Shown here in pieces: positions 16,802-27,060 of a stretch of 42,969 nucleotides of DNA. This DNA is from Anabaena lutea FACHB-196. Lineage in GTDB: Bacteria > Cyanobacteriota > Cyanobacteriia > Cyanobacteriales > Nostocaceae. The stretch is from NCBI RefSeq assembly GCF_014698305.1, contig NZ_JACJST010000036.1:1-42969 (forward strand), written 5' to 3'. Numbering within the stretch: the first letter of the stretch is position 1; each line of letters starts with the position of its first letter. The notes under the pieces are model-generated. The model worked only from the letters and a program-made list of their open reading frames with translations, did not search any database and had not been told where the DNA came from. A program made the position numbers and the translations under genes.

Positions 16802-19237
16802 ATGCGTATTTCTCTAAATTGGCTACGGGAACTAGTAGAAATAAAACTTACTCCAGAAGAACTAGCCGAAACCTTGACAATGGCAGGTTTTGAAGTTGAA
16901 GATATTGAAGATCGCCGAACTTGGGCAAATGGCGTAGTTGTAGGAAGAGTGCTTGAGCGTCAACCTCACCCCAATGCAGATAAACTCAGCGTTTGTACAG
17001 TAGACATTGGTGCAGATGAGACTTTAAATATTGTCTGTGGTGCTGCTAATGTCTGTGCAAATATTTTTGTCCCCATTGCCACTACAGGGACTTATTTACC
17101 AAATATCGATTTAAAAATTAAACCAGCCAAACTACGCGGTGTCCCATCTAACGGGATGATATGTTCTTTAAAAGAACTTGGTTTACCCACTGACATAGAT
17201 GGTATTCATATTTTCACCGCAGACAATCTCACCTTGGGTAGTGATGTACGTCCCTTGTTAGGTTTAGATGATGTGATTTTAGATGTGACTGCGACTGCTA
17301 ACCGTGCTGATGCTTTATCTATGGTGGGTATCGCTAGGGAAGTAGCAGCTTTAACAGGTGGAAAATTATCTATTCCCGAATCCACAAAAGTAGAAATTAT
17401 CAAAGGTACAGGAAACTTAACTTTAAAAATCTCTGAACCAGAAGCTTGTCCGGCTTATATCGGTACGGTAATAGAACAGCTAAAAATTGCTCCTTCTCCA
17501 GAATGGTTACAACAGCGTTTGCGTTCTGCTGGAGTCAGACCAATTAATAATGTAGTTGATATCACTAACTACGTTTTGTTAGAACGGGGACAACCTCTCC
17601 ACGCTTTTGATCAAGAACGGTTAAAATCTGTAGCTGGGGGTGAAAAATTAACTATTGGTGTGCGCTTTGCTGATGTTGGCGAAACTCTCAAAACCTTAGA
17701 TGGACAAACTCGCAATTTATCAACTCAGAATTTGTTAATCACCGCTAATAACAAAGCAGTGGCTTTAGCCGGTGTTATGGGTGGAGAGGAAACGGAAGTT
17801 CATGAAGGTACGCAAAGCCTAGTTTTAGAAGCGGCTTTATTTGATTCTGTAGCTATTCGTCGTTCTTCTCGGAGTGTAGGGTTAAGAAGTGAGGCTTCGG
17901 GTAGATATGAACGCGGCGTAAATCGAGCAGAATTAGAAATCGCTTGTCACCGGGCTTTATCATTAATCAGTGAATTAGCAGCAGGTGTAATTGTTCAGCA
18001 AGAAACTGCTGATAGTCGTCCTGAATCTTCTACTTGGTTCCATTCTATCGCCCTGCGTTTAGATCGAGTCAATGACGTACTCGGACCGATTGATTTGGGA
18101 GAAGAAACAGGAGAATTGCAAGCAAAAGATGTAGAAAAAATTCTGACTGCACTAGGATGTGAGTTGGTGAATACTGGTGAACGTACTTGGAAGGTGACAG
18201 TACCTCCCTATCGTTACCGAGACTTAGAACGGGAAATTGATTTAATTGAAGAAATTGCCCGTCTTTATGGCTATGATAAATTCTGCGATACTTTACCAGA
18301 AAAAACTGAACCTGGTTATCTATCTTTAGATCAGGAGTTACTTCGGAAGTTACGCGCTTCTTTACGGGCTGAAGGTTTAACAGAATTAATTCATTATTCT
18401 TTAGTTAAACCTGGAGAAAGTCAGCAAATAGTTTTAACAAATCCATTGTTTGCCGAATATTCAGCATTAAGAACAGATTTGATATCTGGGTTAATTGATG
18501 CTTGTCAATATAATGTAGAACAGGGAAATGGGGCGCTAAATGGTTTTGAAATAGGGCGCATTTTCTGGCGCGAAGAAGATGGTTTGCAAGAAACTGATAT
18601 GCTGGCTGGGATCATTGGTGGTGATGCCTCTTTGGGTAAATGGTCAAGAGGTGGTCGTGAAGAACCTATCACTTGGTTTGAAGCTAAAGGCATTTTAGAA
18701 AGTGTGTTTCAACAACTTGGGTTACAGGTGGAATTTCAACCAGACAACCGCGATTCTCGATTGCATCCTGGACGCACTGCTTCTTTGTGGGTGGGGGGAA
18801 ACAGACTGGGGACTTTTGGGCAAGTTCATCCTCAATTGCGACGAGAAAAGGGTTTACCAGAAGCAGTTTATGTGTTCCAATTAAGTTTGGATGTGCTGTT
18901 GAACGGGTTGGATAATGATGATTTGCTAGTTCCTAAATTCAAGTCATATTCTACCTATCCAGCCAGCGATAGAGATATTGCCTTTTTCGCACCTGTGAAA
19001 GTCACAGTTTCGGAAATTGAAAAGGTGATTACCAAAGCTGGAAAAGGTTTATTAGATTCTGTCGAGTTGTTTGATGAGTATCGCGGTGAACACGTTCCAG
19101 TAGGACAGCGGAGTTTAGCCTTTCGTTTAGTCTATCGTGCCAGCGATCGCACTCTCACAGAGTCTGAAGTCCAACCAGTCCACGATAAAGTCCGTAGTGC
19201 TTTAGTAGAAAAATTCGGCGTAAGTCTGAGAAGTTAA
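16802..19237 (+). CDS. pheT: Phenylalanine--tRNA ligase beta subunit
   Basis: PheT pairs with PheS in an (alpha-beta)2 enzyme that charges tRNA-Phe. The 811-residue length is normal for bacteria. The protein begins [20 protein letters not shown]; an OB-type tRNA-binding domain follows ([15 protein letters not shown], about 57-71), then the B3/4 editing domain ([26 protein letters not shown] split around 245-270), B5 ([25 protein letters not shown] around 465) and the C-terminal anticodon-binding FDX-ACB domain ([11 protein letters not shown] to the end). pheS is not adjacent, as is common in cyanobacteria. Confidence 0.97.
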   Translation: MRISLNWLRELVEIKLTPEELAETLTMAGFEVEDIEDRRTWANGVVVGRVLERQPHPNADKLSVCTVDIGADETLNIVCGAANVCANIFVPIATTGTYLPNIDLKIKPAKLRGVPSNGMICSLKELGLPTDIDGIHIFTADNLTLGSDVRPLLGLDDVILDVTATANRADALSMVGIAREVAALTGGKLSIPESTKVEIIKGTGNLTLKISEPEACPAYIGTVIEQLKIAPSPEWLQQRLRSAGVRPINNVVDITNYVLLERGQPLHAFDQERLKSVAGGEKLTIGVRFADVGETLKTLDGQTRNLSTQNLLITANNKAVALAGVMGGEETEVHEGTQSLVLEAALFDSVAIRRSSRSVGLRSEASGRYERGVNRAELEIACHRALSLISELAAGVIVQQETADSRPESSTWFHSIALRLDRVNDVLGPIDLGEETGELQAKDVEKILTALGCELVNTGERTWKVTVPPYRYRDLEREIDLIEEIARLYGYDKFCDTLPEKTEPGYLSLDQELLRKLRASLRAEGLTELIHYSLVKPGESQQIVLTNPLFAEYSALRTDLISGLIDACQYNVEQGNGALNGFEIGRIFWREEDGLQETDMLAGIIGGDASLGKWSRGGREEPITWFEAKGILESVFQQLGLQVEFQPDNRDSRLHPGRTASLWVGGNRLGTFGQVHPQLRREKGLPEAVYVFQLSLDVLLNGLDNDDLLVPKFKSYSTYPASDRDIAFFAPVKVTVSEIEKVITKAGKGLLDSVELFDEYRGEHVPVGQRSLAFRLVYRASDRTLTESEVQPVHDKVRSALVEKFGVSLRS

Positions 19238-19260
19238 TACCTGGGTAATTGGTAATAAGT

Positions 19261-19305
19261 AATTGGTAATTAATTAGAATTGTTTGATTTTATTAATTAC
19301 CAATT
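19261..19305 (+). terminator. 14-bp inverted repeat after pheT
   Basis: AATTGGTAATTAAT (19261-19274) and ATTAATTACCAATT (19292-19305) are a perfect 14-bp pair. GGTAATTGGTAATAAGTAATT just before it repeats the same unit, as in AT-rich Nostocales repeats. It may end the pheT transcript, though there is no clean T-tract. Confidence 0.4.
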
Positions 19306-19363
19306 CTCATTATCATTGCTATGATAGATATTAAACAACTGCTAAAGCTAAGGAGGAAAAATT

Positions 19364-19567
19364 TTGTACACAGCAGTAATTAAACACTCTGGGGATTGGT
19401 GGTTGGGTTGGATTGAAGAAATTCCTGGTGTAAATTGTCAGGAAGCAACGCGAGAGGAATTATTAGAAAGTTTACGCATTACACTGTTAGAAGCACTAGA
19501 ATTTAACCGTCAAGATGCTAGAGAAGCTGCGGGTAATGATTATGTTGAGGAAGCGATCGCACTATGA
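19364..19567 (+). CDS. hicB: HicB-family antitoxin
   Basis: A 67-residue protein with the short HicB fold: MYTAVIKHSGDWWLGWIEE, IPGVNCQEATREELLESL and a C-terminal helix. HicB neutralises the HicA mRNA interferase and usually represses the operon. A consensus AGGAGG (19351-19356) stands 7 nt before a TTG start at 19364. The stop overlaps the next start as ATGA at 19564-19567, the usual coupled layout. The order hicB-hicA is the reverse of the E. coli order but is common in cyanobacteria. Its toxin partner is interrupted here. Confidence 0.85.
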   Translation: MYTAVIKHSGDWWLGWIEEIPGVNCQEATREELLESLRITLLEALEFNRQDAREAAGNDYVEEAIAL

Positions 19568-19752
19568 AGCGGGGAGATTTATTACGCCATTTACAGGAGT
19601 GCGGTTGTGAGTTTATTCGTGAAGGTTCTCAACATTCTTGGTGATGGAATCCTGATAAAAACAGGAGATCAGCCATTCCTCGACATCAAGAAATTGATGA
19701 TATTCTGGCTAAAAAGATTTGTAAGGATTTAGGGATACCTTTTACCAAATGA
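19564..19752 (+). pseudogene. hicA: hicA toxin interrupted by TGA
   Basis: The frame reads MKRGDLLRHLQECGCEFIRE then GSQHSW, a TGA at 19642-19644, then WNPDKNRRSAIPRHQEIDD and ILAKKICKDLGIPFTK to the normal stop. HicA is a double-stranded-RNA-binding-fold mRNA interferase with a catalytic His in the GSQHSW segment; both halves of the family pattern are present in the same frame, and the TGA stands where family members have Trp (TGG). One point change thus inactivates the toxin. Readthrough or recoding of TGA is possible but not suggested by anything else in the window. Confidence 0.8.
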
Positions 19753-19760
19753 CAGGATAA

Positions 19761-19853
19761 GAAATTTCACCTAAATATAATGCTTGGGGAAAAATAACTA
19801 CTAAAGAATCAATTCAAGCAGCAATTACAAGAATGCAGCAACTTAGAAAATAA
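19761..19853 (+). other. Possible C-terminal gene fragment, unrecognised
   Basis: A short open stretch reads EISPKYNAWGKITTKESIQA then AITRMQQLRK before a TAA. It has no start codon and an in-frame stop directly before it, and looks like the tail of a decayed gene. I do not recognise the family. Confidence 0.3.
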
Positions 19854-20004
19854 GTTAATTTAGATAAAAGTTAAATTCGAGAAAAGATTGAGAAAGGAAG
19901 AAGATTTTAATGCAGTTTGTTTGAGATAGTAGAGTATTACTAAGTAAAATTCAACCTAAAAATTTGTTACTTAATTGGTTAAATTACGGAATTTTCGCTA
20001 GAAA

Positions 20005-20020
20005 ATACGGTTAACCGTAT
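20005..20020. promoter_or_regulatory. 16-bp perfect palindrome (candidate operator)
   Basis: ATACGGTTAACCGTAT is a perfect palindrome without a loop, the form expected for a dimeric repressor site. It lies 71 bp before the likely start of the small gene at 20091. Confidence 0.35.
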
Positions 20021-20090
20021 GGCAGATGTATTAGATTTTATCTAGCATAGGGAGAGTAAATAACAAATCAAACTAAAGTAGGTGCAAATT

Positions 20091-20312
20091 ATGATGGTGA
20101 AAAACCTTAACAAATATAAATTAATGGACAAAAAATTAGATGATGTAATTCAGTATTTAAAAAATGAGATATTAGAAGAATATGAGCTAAGAATTTCACT
20201 TTATGACGGTATTGATGATAATAAATTTCATAAAGAGCCACTAGAAAAACCTATTATTCTTTTATTGCATAGAGACAATATAGTTAAGTGGGTAGATATT
20301 TATTGTAATTAA
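20091..20312 (+). CDS. Small hypothetical protein
   Basis: I do not recognise this protein of about 73 residues. It is acidic and lysine-rich (MDKKLDDVIQYLKNEILEEY, then ELRISLYDGIDD and KPIILLLHRDNIVKWVDIY). The frame can open with GTG at 20082, but AGG at 20079-20081 is well placed for the ATG at 20091. A hairpin terminator follows at 20365. Its surroundings (hicAB, gene remnants, an actin-like pseudogene) are typical accessory DNA. The pattern LEEYELRISLYDG recalls small immunity or antitoxin-like proteins, but that is only an impression. Confidence 0.5.
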   Translation: MMVKNLNKYKLMDKKLDDVIQYLKNEILEEYELRISLYDGIDDNKFHKEPLEKPIILLLHRDNIVKWVDIYCN

Positions 20313-20364
20313 TGAACTTGCTCAAATAGAACTAATAGTTAAAGGAGATTAAACAAAAGTTCAC

Positions 20365-20406
20365 ACCCTTAACCGTTTGACATCAACAGTTAAGGGTTTA
20401 TTTTAT
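20365..20406 (+). terminator. Intrinsic terminator
   Basis: ACCCTTAAC (20365-20373) pairs with GTTAAGGGT (20389-20397), and TTATTTTAT follows. It ends the small plus-strand gene. Confidence 0.75.
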
Positions 20407-20412
20407 CATTGA

Positions 20413-21304
20413 TCATTTTTCTGACCTAACAGCGCGAATCTGCCGTAATTGACCTTCTCCATAAAGATACTGCCCTAAAGCATTAGCTTGGCGAGAAGGT
20501 GCAGCTAAATACGCATTTACCTTCTTTTCTTTCAACAACCTTTGCAAATCTTCCCAGAAAAACTCTCCACCACCACCCGTAATAATTACATGGGATTTGC
20601 TTGATGTTAGCAGAAATAAATGCTACATTACCTGGCTCACGACTAACACAGGCTTTTGTGCTGGTTCTACCTAAGTCAATACTAAGAATATTTTTAAGTA
20701 ATGGTTCTCTATGGTTATTCGTTACACTCTCTAAAAGAGTCTCATAATAATCATCAGGAATAATAATTAAGTTCTCTTCTATTTCTTCAAGTTCTGTCTG
20801 TAAATTGGTATGTCTATCAGTTAATTCATTAATAATTTTAGTTTTTTCTGTGATTAATTCTTTTTGCGTTGTATTTTCCGCAGTAAGTTCATCATATTTT
20901 TTCTGTAAATTATCATATTTAACGGTAAAATCAGTGATAAATTGTTTATTTCTGTTAATTAATTGTTGAGAATTAGCTAAATTATCAAGATGTTGTTTAT
21001 TCTCATCAGCTACTTGATGATATTCTTGCTCTAGATTTTCATATCTACTCGTTAATTCATCAATAATTTGTGTGTTTTGTGCAATTACTTCCCTAGCCTG
21101 ATTTAATTCATCAATCTTTTTGGTATTTTCATCAGTAAGTTGATGATATCCTTTTTCTAAATTGGTATATTTATCACTTAATTCATTAGCAATTTTTTTG
21201 TAATGTTTAGCTGCTTGTCTATTCTTACTTTCCGCAGCATAAGCAGCAAAAGCACCCATAGCAAGACCCATAACACCAAATAAAAAAGGAATCATCGGTA
21301 TCAT
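20413..21304 (-). pseudogene. Membrane-anchored coiled-coil/actin-like (ParM-type) protein with internal deletion
   Basis: The minus-strand frame from 21304 codes for a membrane segment (residues 4-24, IPFLFGVMGLAMGAFAAYAA) and a coiled coil (about 35-195) built of near-repeats starting ELSDKYTNLE, ELTSRYENLE, DFTVKYDNLQ and ELTDRHTNLQ, spaced 42, 42 and 35 residues. Then the first strand of an actin-like ATPase begins: LSIDLGRTSTKACVSREPGN. After ANIKQIP the frame is wrong and runs to a stop at 20483. In the next frame the DNA continues SHVIITGGGGEFFWEDLQRL, then KVNAYLAAPSRQANALGQYLYGE split, to a TGA at 20413, the C-terminal lobe of ParM/Alp-type proteins. Roughly 240 residues of the ATPase are missing. 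A functional actin cannot result. Confidence 0.75.
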
Positions 21305-21444
21305 ACAATTTTTAATGTATTATTTGCTATTTCTCCAGGAGAGATTAATACTATAAATTATACTAAATAATCCCTACTTATAATTGACTACAACTCACAA
21401 TACATCTACAATAAATCTTTCACCAAGACAAAAATAACAACACC

Positions 21445-21714
21445 ATGCCTAAATACATAATGTGGGGAACTTACTGCGAAGATGTCTTAGCAAAACGTGA
21501 CCCCTATCGTCAAGACCATTTAGACGGATTAGCCAAACAGAAAGAAGCTGGTGTTTTGATTACCCTTGGTCCGACTAAAGATGTCACACAAGTTTTTGGC
21601 ATTTATGAAGCCGAAGACGAAAACACCGTTCGTCAATTAGTGGAAGCTGATCCCTATTGGCAAAACGGTATTTGGACTGAATATTCTATTAAGGAATGGA
21701 TTCAAGCTTTTTAG
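21445..21714 (+). CDS. YciI family protein
   Basis: An 89-residue protein of the YciI/YCII fold (dimeric alpha-beta barrel). MPKYIMWGTYCEDVLAKRDP, RQDHLDGLAKQKEAG, LITLGPTKD and the C-terminal EADPYWQNGIWTEYSIKEW are characteristic; the conserved His is in the RQDHL segment and the Asp in EADPY. The family is linked to chlorinated-aromatic chemistry in a few cases but mostly has no assigned role. It is monocistronic and convergent with the next small membrane protein gene. Confidence 0.85.
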   Translation: MPKYIMWGTYCEDVLAKRDPYRQDHLDGLAKQKEAGVLITLGPTKDVTQVFGIYEAEDENTVRQLVEADPYWQNGIWTEYSIKEWIQAF

Positions 21715-21756
21715 TCAATCATAATTCATAATTTGTAATTAATTACGAATTACGAA

Positions 21757-21948
21757 TTATCCTTTAAGTGCTTTTCTAAAATTACGCCGATAGGATGGAT
21801 TAGCAATAAACAAAGCTGGCCATAACAAAGAAAAACCAATGCGATTTGGCAGACTTTGATTAAAGTTAGTTTTATTGAATCCAGTCCAAAATTTCCAAGC
21901 CCCACCGACATAAACCACTATCAAGCCAAGAATAATTAATTTACCCAT
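21757..21948 (-). CDS. Small membrane protein, conserved in cyanobacteria by appearance
   Basis: A protein of about 63 residues with one N-terminal membrane segment (MGKLIILGLIVVYVGGAWKFW) and a basic tail (SYRRNFRKALKG) that should lie in the cytoplasm. LPNRIGFSLLWPALFIAN could form a second, shorter hydrophobic segment. A GGGAG on the minus strand is best spaced for the ATG at 21948; TTG 21957 and ATG 21954 are too close to it. I cannot assign a function. Confidence 0.65.
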   Translation of the reverse strand: MGKLIILGLIVVYVGGAWKFWTGFNKTNFNQSLPNRIGFSLLWPALFIANPSYRRNFRKALKG

Positions 21949-21995
21949 TTCCATCAACTCCCTTAGTAACTGACAGAATATTAGCTAAGTAGAAA

Positions 21996-22107
21996 GGCAT
22001 AAATCAAGATAAATCTTGTGAGAAAGATGAACACAGTTCAAACTTTATGCCAATGCTCAATATTTACGCCGACTGACATAAGTATGCCTCACTTATGTAG
22101 GTTTTTT
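21996..22107 (+). ncRNA. Candidate structured small RNA with terminator
   Basis: GGCATAAA (21996-22003) pairs with TTTATGCC (22044-22051), enclosing AAGAT/ATCTT. A terminator hairpin follows: ACATAAGT (22076-22083)/ACTTATGT (22091-22098) and GTTTTTT (22101-22107). There is no plus-strand gene immediately upstream that needs this terminator, so a free-standing small RNA is possible. No known class recognised. Confidence 0.35.
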
Positions 22108-22648
22108 GTAGCCTGCATTAATCAGTCCTTTAGTTTGAGACTACTTATTTATCTGATTGTAGTGTAAGTTAATCTCATAAATTTCAGCTAGTACAAAAAT
22201 CGGCGTTGCTGATTAAGAGTATGATTTTGTTTCACGCAAAGGCGCAAAGTCGCAAAGAGTAAAAGTTTGAAACCATTGATTTTTTAATTTCATACTTCAG
22301 TTCAGCAATGCCCAAAAATCTAATAGTTAAAAAATTCTCTCCTGAATCAAAGAGTATTGCTATAGTTTAATGAGTAATTAAACTTATTTCTCACTAGATG
22401 CATCTAGTGGAAGTTCCTCAAAGATTAACATCCATAGGAGACTTAAGTAAGTAGGCGAAAAGAAATCAAACTATGTTAATTCAGGTAACAAATTTTGAAA
22501 TTGGCTCGTAGTCAGGGCTTCAGCCCTACTTGGAGGTCTAAAACCCTCTCTACAAACCTTTAATTATTTACGTTACTCTACTTAATAAAGAATAACATAA
22601 AGTTTATAACGGATACTAATGCAGTTCAAGCTGCAAATAGGAGGGTTT
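22108..22648. other. Intergenic region with interspersed repeats
   Basis: Contains TTCACGCAAAGGCGCAAAG at about 22231, a typical cyanobacterial repeat, and the palindrome AGGGCT/AGCCCT (22514-22527) within a GTCAGGGCTTCAGCCCTAC element. No gene seen. The promoter of the following sugar-nucleotide gene must lie here. Confidence 0.5.
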
Positions 22649-25177
22649 ATGCGTGCAGTATTGATGGCAGGGGGTTCAGGGACAAGGTTACGTCCCTTAA
22701 CTTGCGATTTACCAAAACCGATGGTTCCTGTATTAAATCGACCTATTGCTGAACACATCATTAATCTTCTGAGAAGACATAAGATTACGGAAGTAATCGC
22801 AACGTTACATTATTTACCAGATGTTTTACGGGATTACTTCCAAGATGGCAGTGATTTTGGTGTGCAGATGACTTATGCTATCGAAGAAGACCAGCCACTG
22901 GGTACAGCAGGGTGTGTAAAAAATATTGCTGAACTGCTGGATGAAACTTTTTTAGTGATTAGCGGCGATAGTATCACAGATTTTGATCTGACAGCAGCGA
23001 TCGCATTTCACAAACAAAAACAGTCAAAAGCAACTTTGGTTTTAACCCGTGTTCCCAACCCGATAGAATTTGGAGTGGTGATTACTGACCAAACTGGAAG
23101 AATACAGAGATTCTTAGAAAAACCTTCCACCAGCGAAATTTTTTCTGATACTGTCAACACTGGTACTTATATATTAGAACCTGAAGTTTTAGAATATCTA
23201 CCAGAATACACAGAATGTGACTTTTCCAAAGATTTATTTCCCTTACTACTCACCAGAAATGAGCCAATTTACGGTTATGTAGCTCAAGGTTACTGGTGTG
23301 ACGTAGGTCATTTAGATGCATATCGGGAAGCGCAATATGACGCACTAGCTAGGAAAGTAAAACTTGATTTTCCCTACCAAGAAACTTCTCCTGGTGTGTG
23401 GATTGGTCAAAATACCTTTATTGATCCTACAGCTAGAATTGAAACACCTGCTGTAATTGGTGACAATTGCCGGATTGGGGCGAGAGTACAAATTGAGGAT
23501 GGGACTGTAATTGGCGATAATGTCACCATTGGTGCTGATGCCAACTTAAAGCGTCCCATAGTTTGGAATGGCGCAATTATTGGCGATGAAGCCCAGCTAT
23601 CGGCTTGTGTAATTTCCCGTGGGACTCGTGTAGATAGACGCGCTCATGTATTAGAAGCTGCCGTAGTCGGTTCCCTTTCCACCGTGGGAGAAGAAGCCCA
23701 AATTAGCCCCGGTGTGCGGGTGTGGCCGAGTAAAAAGATTGAGTCGGGTGCAATCTTAAACATTAACCTGATTTGGGGCAATACCGCGCAACGCAATTTG
23801 TTTGGTCAACGTGGTGTCCAAGGTTTAGCTAATATTGATATCAGCCCAGAATTTGCGGTGAAATTAGGGGCTGCTTATGGTTCAACTTTGAAACCAGGTT
23901 CTAAGGTAACAGTTTCCCGTGACCAACGTAATGTCTCACGGATGGTGACTCGTTCTTTAATTGCTGGTTTGATGTCCGTAGGTATTGATATTCAAAACCT
24001 TGATTCTACAGCTATTCCTATTACCCGCACAGTGATCCCCACTATGGGAGTAGCTGGGGGTATTCATGTGCGTGTACACCCGGATCGCCCTGATTATATC
24101 CTGATTGAATTCATGGATGCCAAGGGAATTAATATCACTAAAGCCCAGGAAAAGAAAATTGAGGGGGCTTATTTTAAGGAAGATATGCGGAGGGCGCAAA
24201 GTCATGAAATAGGGGATGTGGCCTATCCCAGCCAAGTAATAGACCTCTACTGCACTGCTTTTGAGAAATTGTTGAATGTGGGAACACTTCGTAACAGTCG
24301 GGCAAAGGTAGTGATTGATTATGTTTATGCTGTGTCTGGGGCAGTTTTACCGCAAATGTTAGATAAATTTGGTGCTGATGCGGTGGTGCTAAACGCGAGT
24401 TTGAATAAAACATCAATGTCAACTACTAACCGCGAAGGACTACTGACACAATTAGGTCATGTGGTGGAAGCACTAAAGGCTAATTTTGGTGTTCAGGTAT
24501 CAGCTAATGGGGAACAACTGATTTTAGTTGATGAATCTGGCTACCCGGTGCGAGGGGAGACGCTGACAGCGCTGATGGTAGATATGATGTTGACATCTAA
24601 CCCTCGATGTTCAGTAGTTGTCCCAGTCCACGCTTCTAGTGCTGTAGAACAAGTCGCTCGTCGTCATGATGGTAAAGTCATTCGCACCAAAGCAAATCCG
24701 ACAGCTTTGATGGAAGCTTGCCAAAAAAATCCGAATGTAGTTTTAGGTGGTAGTGGGGAGACTGGTTTTATTTTTCCCCATTTACATCCGGGGTTTGATT
24801 CGATGTTCTGTATTGCTAAATTAATTGAAATGCTGACTATCCAAGAGCGATCGCTGGCATCTGTCCGCGCCGAATTGCCTCGCGTTATTCATAGAAATTA
24901 TACTATCCGTTGTCCTTGGACTGCCAAGGGGGCGCTCATGCGTTATTTGGTAGAAACTCACCCAGCCCAAAACCTGGAATTAATTGACGGGGTAAAAATT
25001 TGTCAGCCCTATGATGATAGTTGGGTGTTAGTTTTGCCAGATGCTAGTGAACCACTGGTACATTTATTTGTCAACAGTAGCGATCGCGAATGGGTAGATG
25101 ACAACTTGAGAAATTACCGCAACCGTGTTCAGACATTTGTGGAACGAGAACAGGAACATTACGCAGCTGAAGTCTAA
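22649..25177 (+). CDS. Fused mannose-1-phosphate guanylyltransferase-like / phosphomannomutase-like protein
   Basis: An 842-residue cyanobacterial fusion for nucleotide-sugar synthesis. Residues 1 to about 235 are a sugar-nucleotidyltransferase ([18 protein letters not shown], then [22 protein letters not shown] and [10 protein letters not shown] for metal binding). A left-handed beta-helix of hexapeptide repeats follows (about 250-360, [23 protein letters not shown]). The rest resembles phosphoglucomutase/phosphomannomutase, but the usual TASHNP phosphoserine loop is not evident, so mutase activity is uncertain. AGGAGGG at 22639-22645 supports the ATG at 22649 over the ATG at 22619. The products would feed exopolysaccharide or glycan synthesis. 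Confidence 0.88.
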   Translation: MRAVLMAGGSGTRLRPLTCDLPKPMVPVLNRPIAEHIINLLRRHKITEVIATLHYLPDVLRDYFQDGSDFGVQMTYAIEEDQPLGTAGCVKNIAELLDETFLVISGDSITDFDLTAAIAFHKQKQSKATLVLTRVPNPIEFGVVITDQTGRIQRFLEKPSTSEIFSDTVNTGTYILEPEVLEYLPEYTECDFSKDLFPLLLTRNEPIYGYVAQGYWCDVGHLDAYREAQYDALARKVKLDFPYQETSPGVWIGQNTFIDPTARIETPAVIGDNCRIGARVQIEDGTVIGDNVTIGADANLKRPIVWNGAIIGDEAQLSACVISRGTRVDRRAHVLEAAVVGSLSTVGEEAQISPGVRVWPSKKIESGAILNINLIWGNTAQRNLFGQRGVQGLANIDISPEFAVKLGAAYGSTLKPGSKVTVSRDQRNVSRMVTRSLIAGLMSVGIDIQNLDSTAIPITRTVIPTMGVAGGIHVRVHPDRPDYILIEFMDAKGINITKAQEKKIEGAYFKEDMRRAQSHEIGDVAYPSQVIDLYCTAFEKLLNVGTLRNSRAKVVIDYVYAVSGAVLPQMLDKFGADAVVLNASLNKTSMSTTNREGLLTQLGHVVEALKANFGVQVSANGEQLILVDESGYPVRGETLTALMVDMMLTSNPRCSVVVPVHASSAVEQVARRHDGKVIRTKANPTALMEACQKNPNVVLGGSGETGFIFPHLHPGFDSMFCIAKLIEMLTIQERSLASVRAELPRVIHRNYTIRCPWTAKGALMRYLVETHPAQNLELIDGVKICQPYDDSWVLVLPDASEPLVHLFVNSSDREWVDDNLRNYRNRVQTFVEREQEHYAAEV

Positions 25178-25479
25178 ACTACCCTAACGTCGGCTATGTC
25201 AAGCAGGTTCAAACCCTTTACCACTTGCGGACAAAAATACTACATGATGCCTACGGCAGCAATAACTAAACAATTAGAATATATGAACATTACAGTCATT
25301 TGCCATTTGCTTTCTGCCTATTTGCCATCTTGTACTAGTCACTCATGCTAAACGAGAGTTAAACTTGGCTTCTAGAGGAAATTTTGATTGCTGACGGCAG
25401 TCCCTCAAGCAATGGAACGCAGTTGAACAGCAATGCTGACACTAGCATAGCTGAATACTTTTAAGCAGGTGGGTCAAGA
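25178..25479. other. Intergenic, no gene seen
   Basis: About 300 bp. I see no reading frame, strong hairpin or known repeat beyond the doublet TTTGCCATTTGCTTTC/TATTTGCCATC near 25300-25330. A GGTTCAAACC near 25208 resembles a tRNA T-loop but no tRNA fold surrounds it. Confidence 0.4.
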
Positions 25480-27054
25480 GTGATGAAAATAGCTGACACC
25501 TCAAACAACGGCACTGTGATTGAACCCCTAGATTCTGTAAATTCGCCACAATCGGAGCAGGCGAGTTGTCCCTTTTACTCAGTTGTGCATTATGAAAATA
25601 TGGCCGTGACTAATTTACCACTCCTGAACCCAGCCGCAGATGTTGACGACGGGCTGCACCCACAGCAAAATGACACCACCGTTGTAGAAGACTTGAACGA
25701 TAATATCCCACAGGACTGGGTAGCAGAACCTGACAGTGATCAACAAGCACTTGTAGACTCGGAATTTCAAAAGTTACTAGGATTGAATGAGGAGTTAACT
25801 ACAGCTAACGGTGATTTGTACAGTCAAGTAGAGCAGTTAAAACAAGAATTAGCTGAAGCAGAAAAGATTTTGCAATGGCAAAAAAAGCGCTCCAGCGTCA
25901 CCGATTCGATGCTAAATCAACAAACTCAGGAACTTGCAGCCGCCCAAGAGCAAATTCAGTCTCTCTTTCAACAGTTAGAAGCTGCTGTACAAACTGTTCA
26001 ACGTCAGGAAATTTTTATCGACACCCACAAAGCACAATTACAAATTAGTCAACAACGCCTAGCTCAATTAGAGCGCGAATGTTCATTGCTACAAACTAAC
26101 TACAATGAAAAGTCTCAGCAGTTATCCCACTCAGAAAATACTTGTCGAGAATTGCAAAGTAGACTTATGCGCCAACAACGCCAAACTTTGCAATTTAAAG
26201 CCGCGTTAGAAAAATGTTTAGATACATCTGTCCCTAACTATGACACTTTAGAGGATACAGCCCATCAGCCACAAGGCGTAACTGGTGGACAGACAAGATT
26301 CTCTAGAAAAGCGCGGTCTTTATTTCCTAATGCACAGCCCATTAAACCTTGGTCAGCAGAAGCAGATATTATGGGTGGTTTCTGCAACGGGCTACACCAA
26401 AATATAGATAATTCCTGGGCAGAACCTTCAACACCATGCTCACAGGAAAACAATGATTCTGCTCCCACTTCCCCATCTTCTGAGCATAGCTTAGATGAGG
26501 AATACACCCTGACACCAACACAACTAGCGGCCTTGTCAGCAGTTGATAATTCTGTAATTCAATCAGAAACTGTTTCTACTCCTAATGGCTCAAATATAGA
26601 TCAGCAATTGGAGAGTTTGATTCAAAGGTTTTTTGTCTCCCAGTCGGTAGATGATGTACAAAGTCATCAAGCTGATACACCTATCTGGGAACCCTCAGCA
26701 TTTACTTTGGAGAATAGTGAAAAACCAAAAGTTACCAGAGAAGAGAATCTAGCGACAGAAGATTTGCGGTTTTCTCCAACTCAGGAACCTCCAGTTACTC
26801 CCACTTCTCGACACCAAGAGACAAATGCTGTAGAAAGCGAGGACTATTGGTCAGAAGTCTCACCCTCTACATCGTCAAAATTGCCTTTGCACAATTTTTT
26901 CCCAGAACCATTGGGTGAATATCCGCAAGATCAAAAATCACCTTCCCCAGTGATTTATCCCCAACGTCCACCCAAAGGACGCAAATCATTAGCCTCTGTA
27001 GAATTGCCTAATTTTCGCCCCCATAGTCATGAATCAACAGTTAGTGACCAATAA
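25480..27054 (+). CDS. Coiled-coil protein of unknown function
   Basis: A 524-residue protein that I cannot place in a named family. Residues about 85-245 form a long coiled coil (LGLNEELTTANGDLYSQVEQ, then KQELAEAEKIL, QQTQELAAAQEQIQSLFQQL). The flanks are low-complexity and rich in Ser, Pro, Thr and Glu, so probably disordered, ending in PQRPPKGRKSLASVELPNF. There is no membrane segment or signal peptide. The frame opens with GTG at 25480, directly followed by ATG at 25483, which is the likelier start. Such proteins in filamentous cyanobacteria can form cytoskeletal filaments, but nothing here proves this. Confidence 0.75.
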   Translation: MMKIADTSNNGTVIEPLDSVNSPQSEQASCPFYSVVHYENMAVTNLPLLNPAADVDDGLHPQQNDTTVVEDLNDNIPQDWVAEPDSDQQALVDSEFQKLLGLNEELTTANGDLYSQVEQLKQELAEAEKILQWQKKRSSVTDSMLNQQTQELAAAQEQIQSLFQQLEAAVQTVQRQEIFIDTHKAQLQISQQRLAQLERECSLLQTNYNEKSQQLSHSENTCRELQSRLMRQQRQTLQFKAALEKCLDTSVPNYDTLEDTAHQPQGVTGGQTRFSRKARSLFPNAQPIKPWSAEADIMGGFCNGLHQNIDNSWAEPSTPCSQENNDSAPTSPSSEHSLDEEYTLTPTQLAALSAVDNSVIQSETVSTPNGSNIDQQLESLIQRFFVSQSVDDVQSHQADTPIWEPSAFTLENSEKPKVTREENLATEDLRFSPTQEPPVTPTSRHQETNAVESEDYWSEVSPSTSSKLPLHNFFPEPLGEYPQDQKSPSPVIYPQRPPKGRKSLASVELPNFRPHSHESTVSDQ

Positions 27055-27060
27055 CTAATG

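Noticed and set aside
22619-22648. Upstream ATG for the fused sugar-nucleotide enzyme
   Set aside because: The AGGAGGG and the family N-terminus MRAVLMAGG support the ATG at 22649; the ten extra codons include the ribosome-binding site itself.
25195-25250. GGTTCAAACC resembling a tRNA T-loop
   Set aside because: No acceptor or anticodon stems can be built around it.
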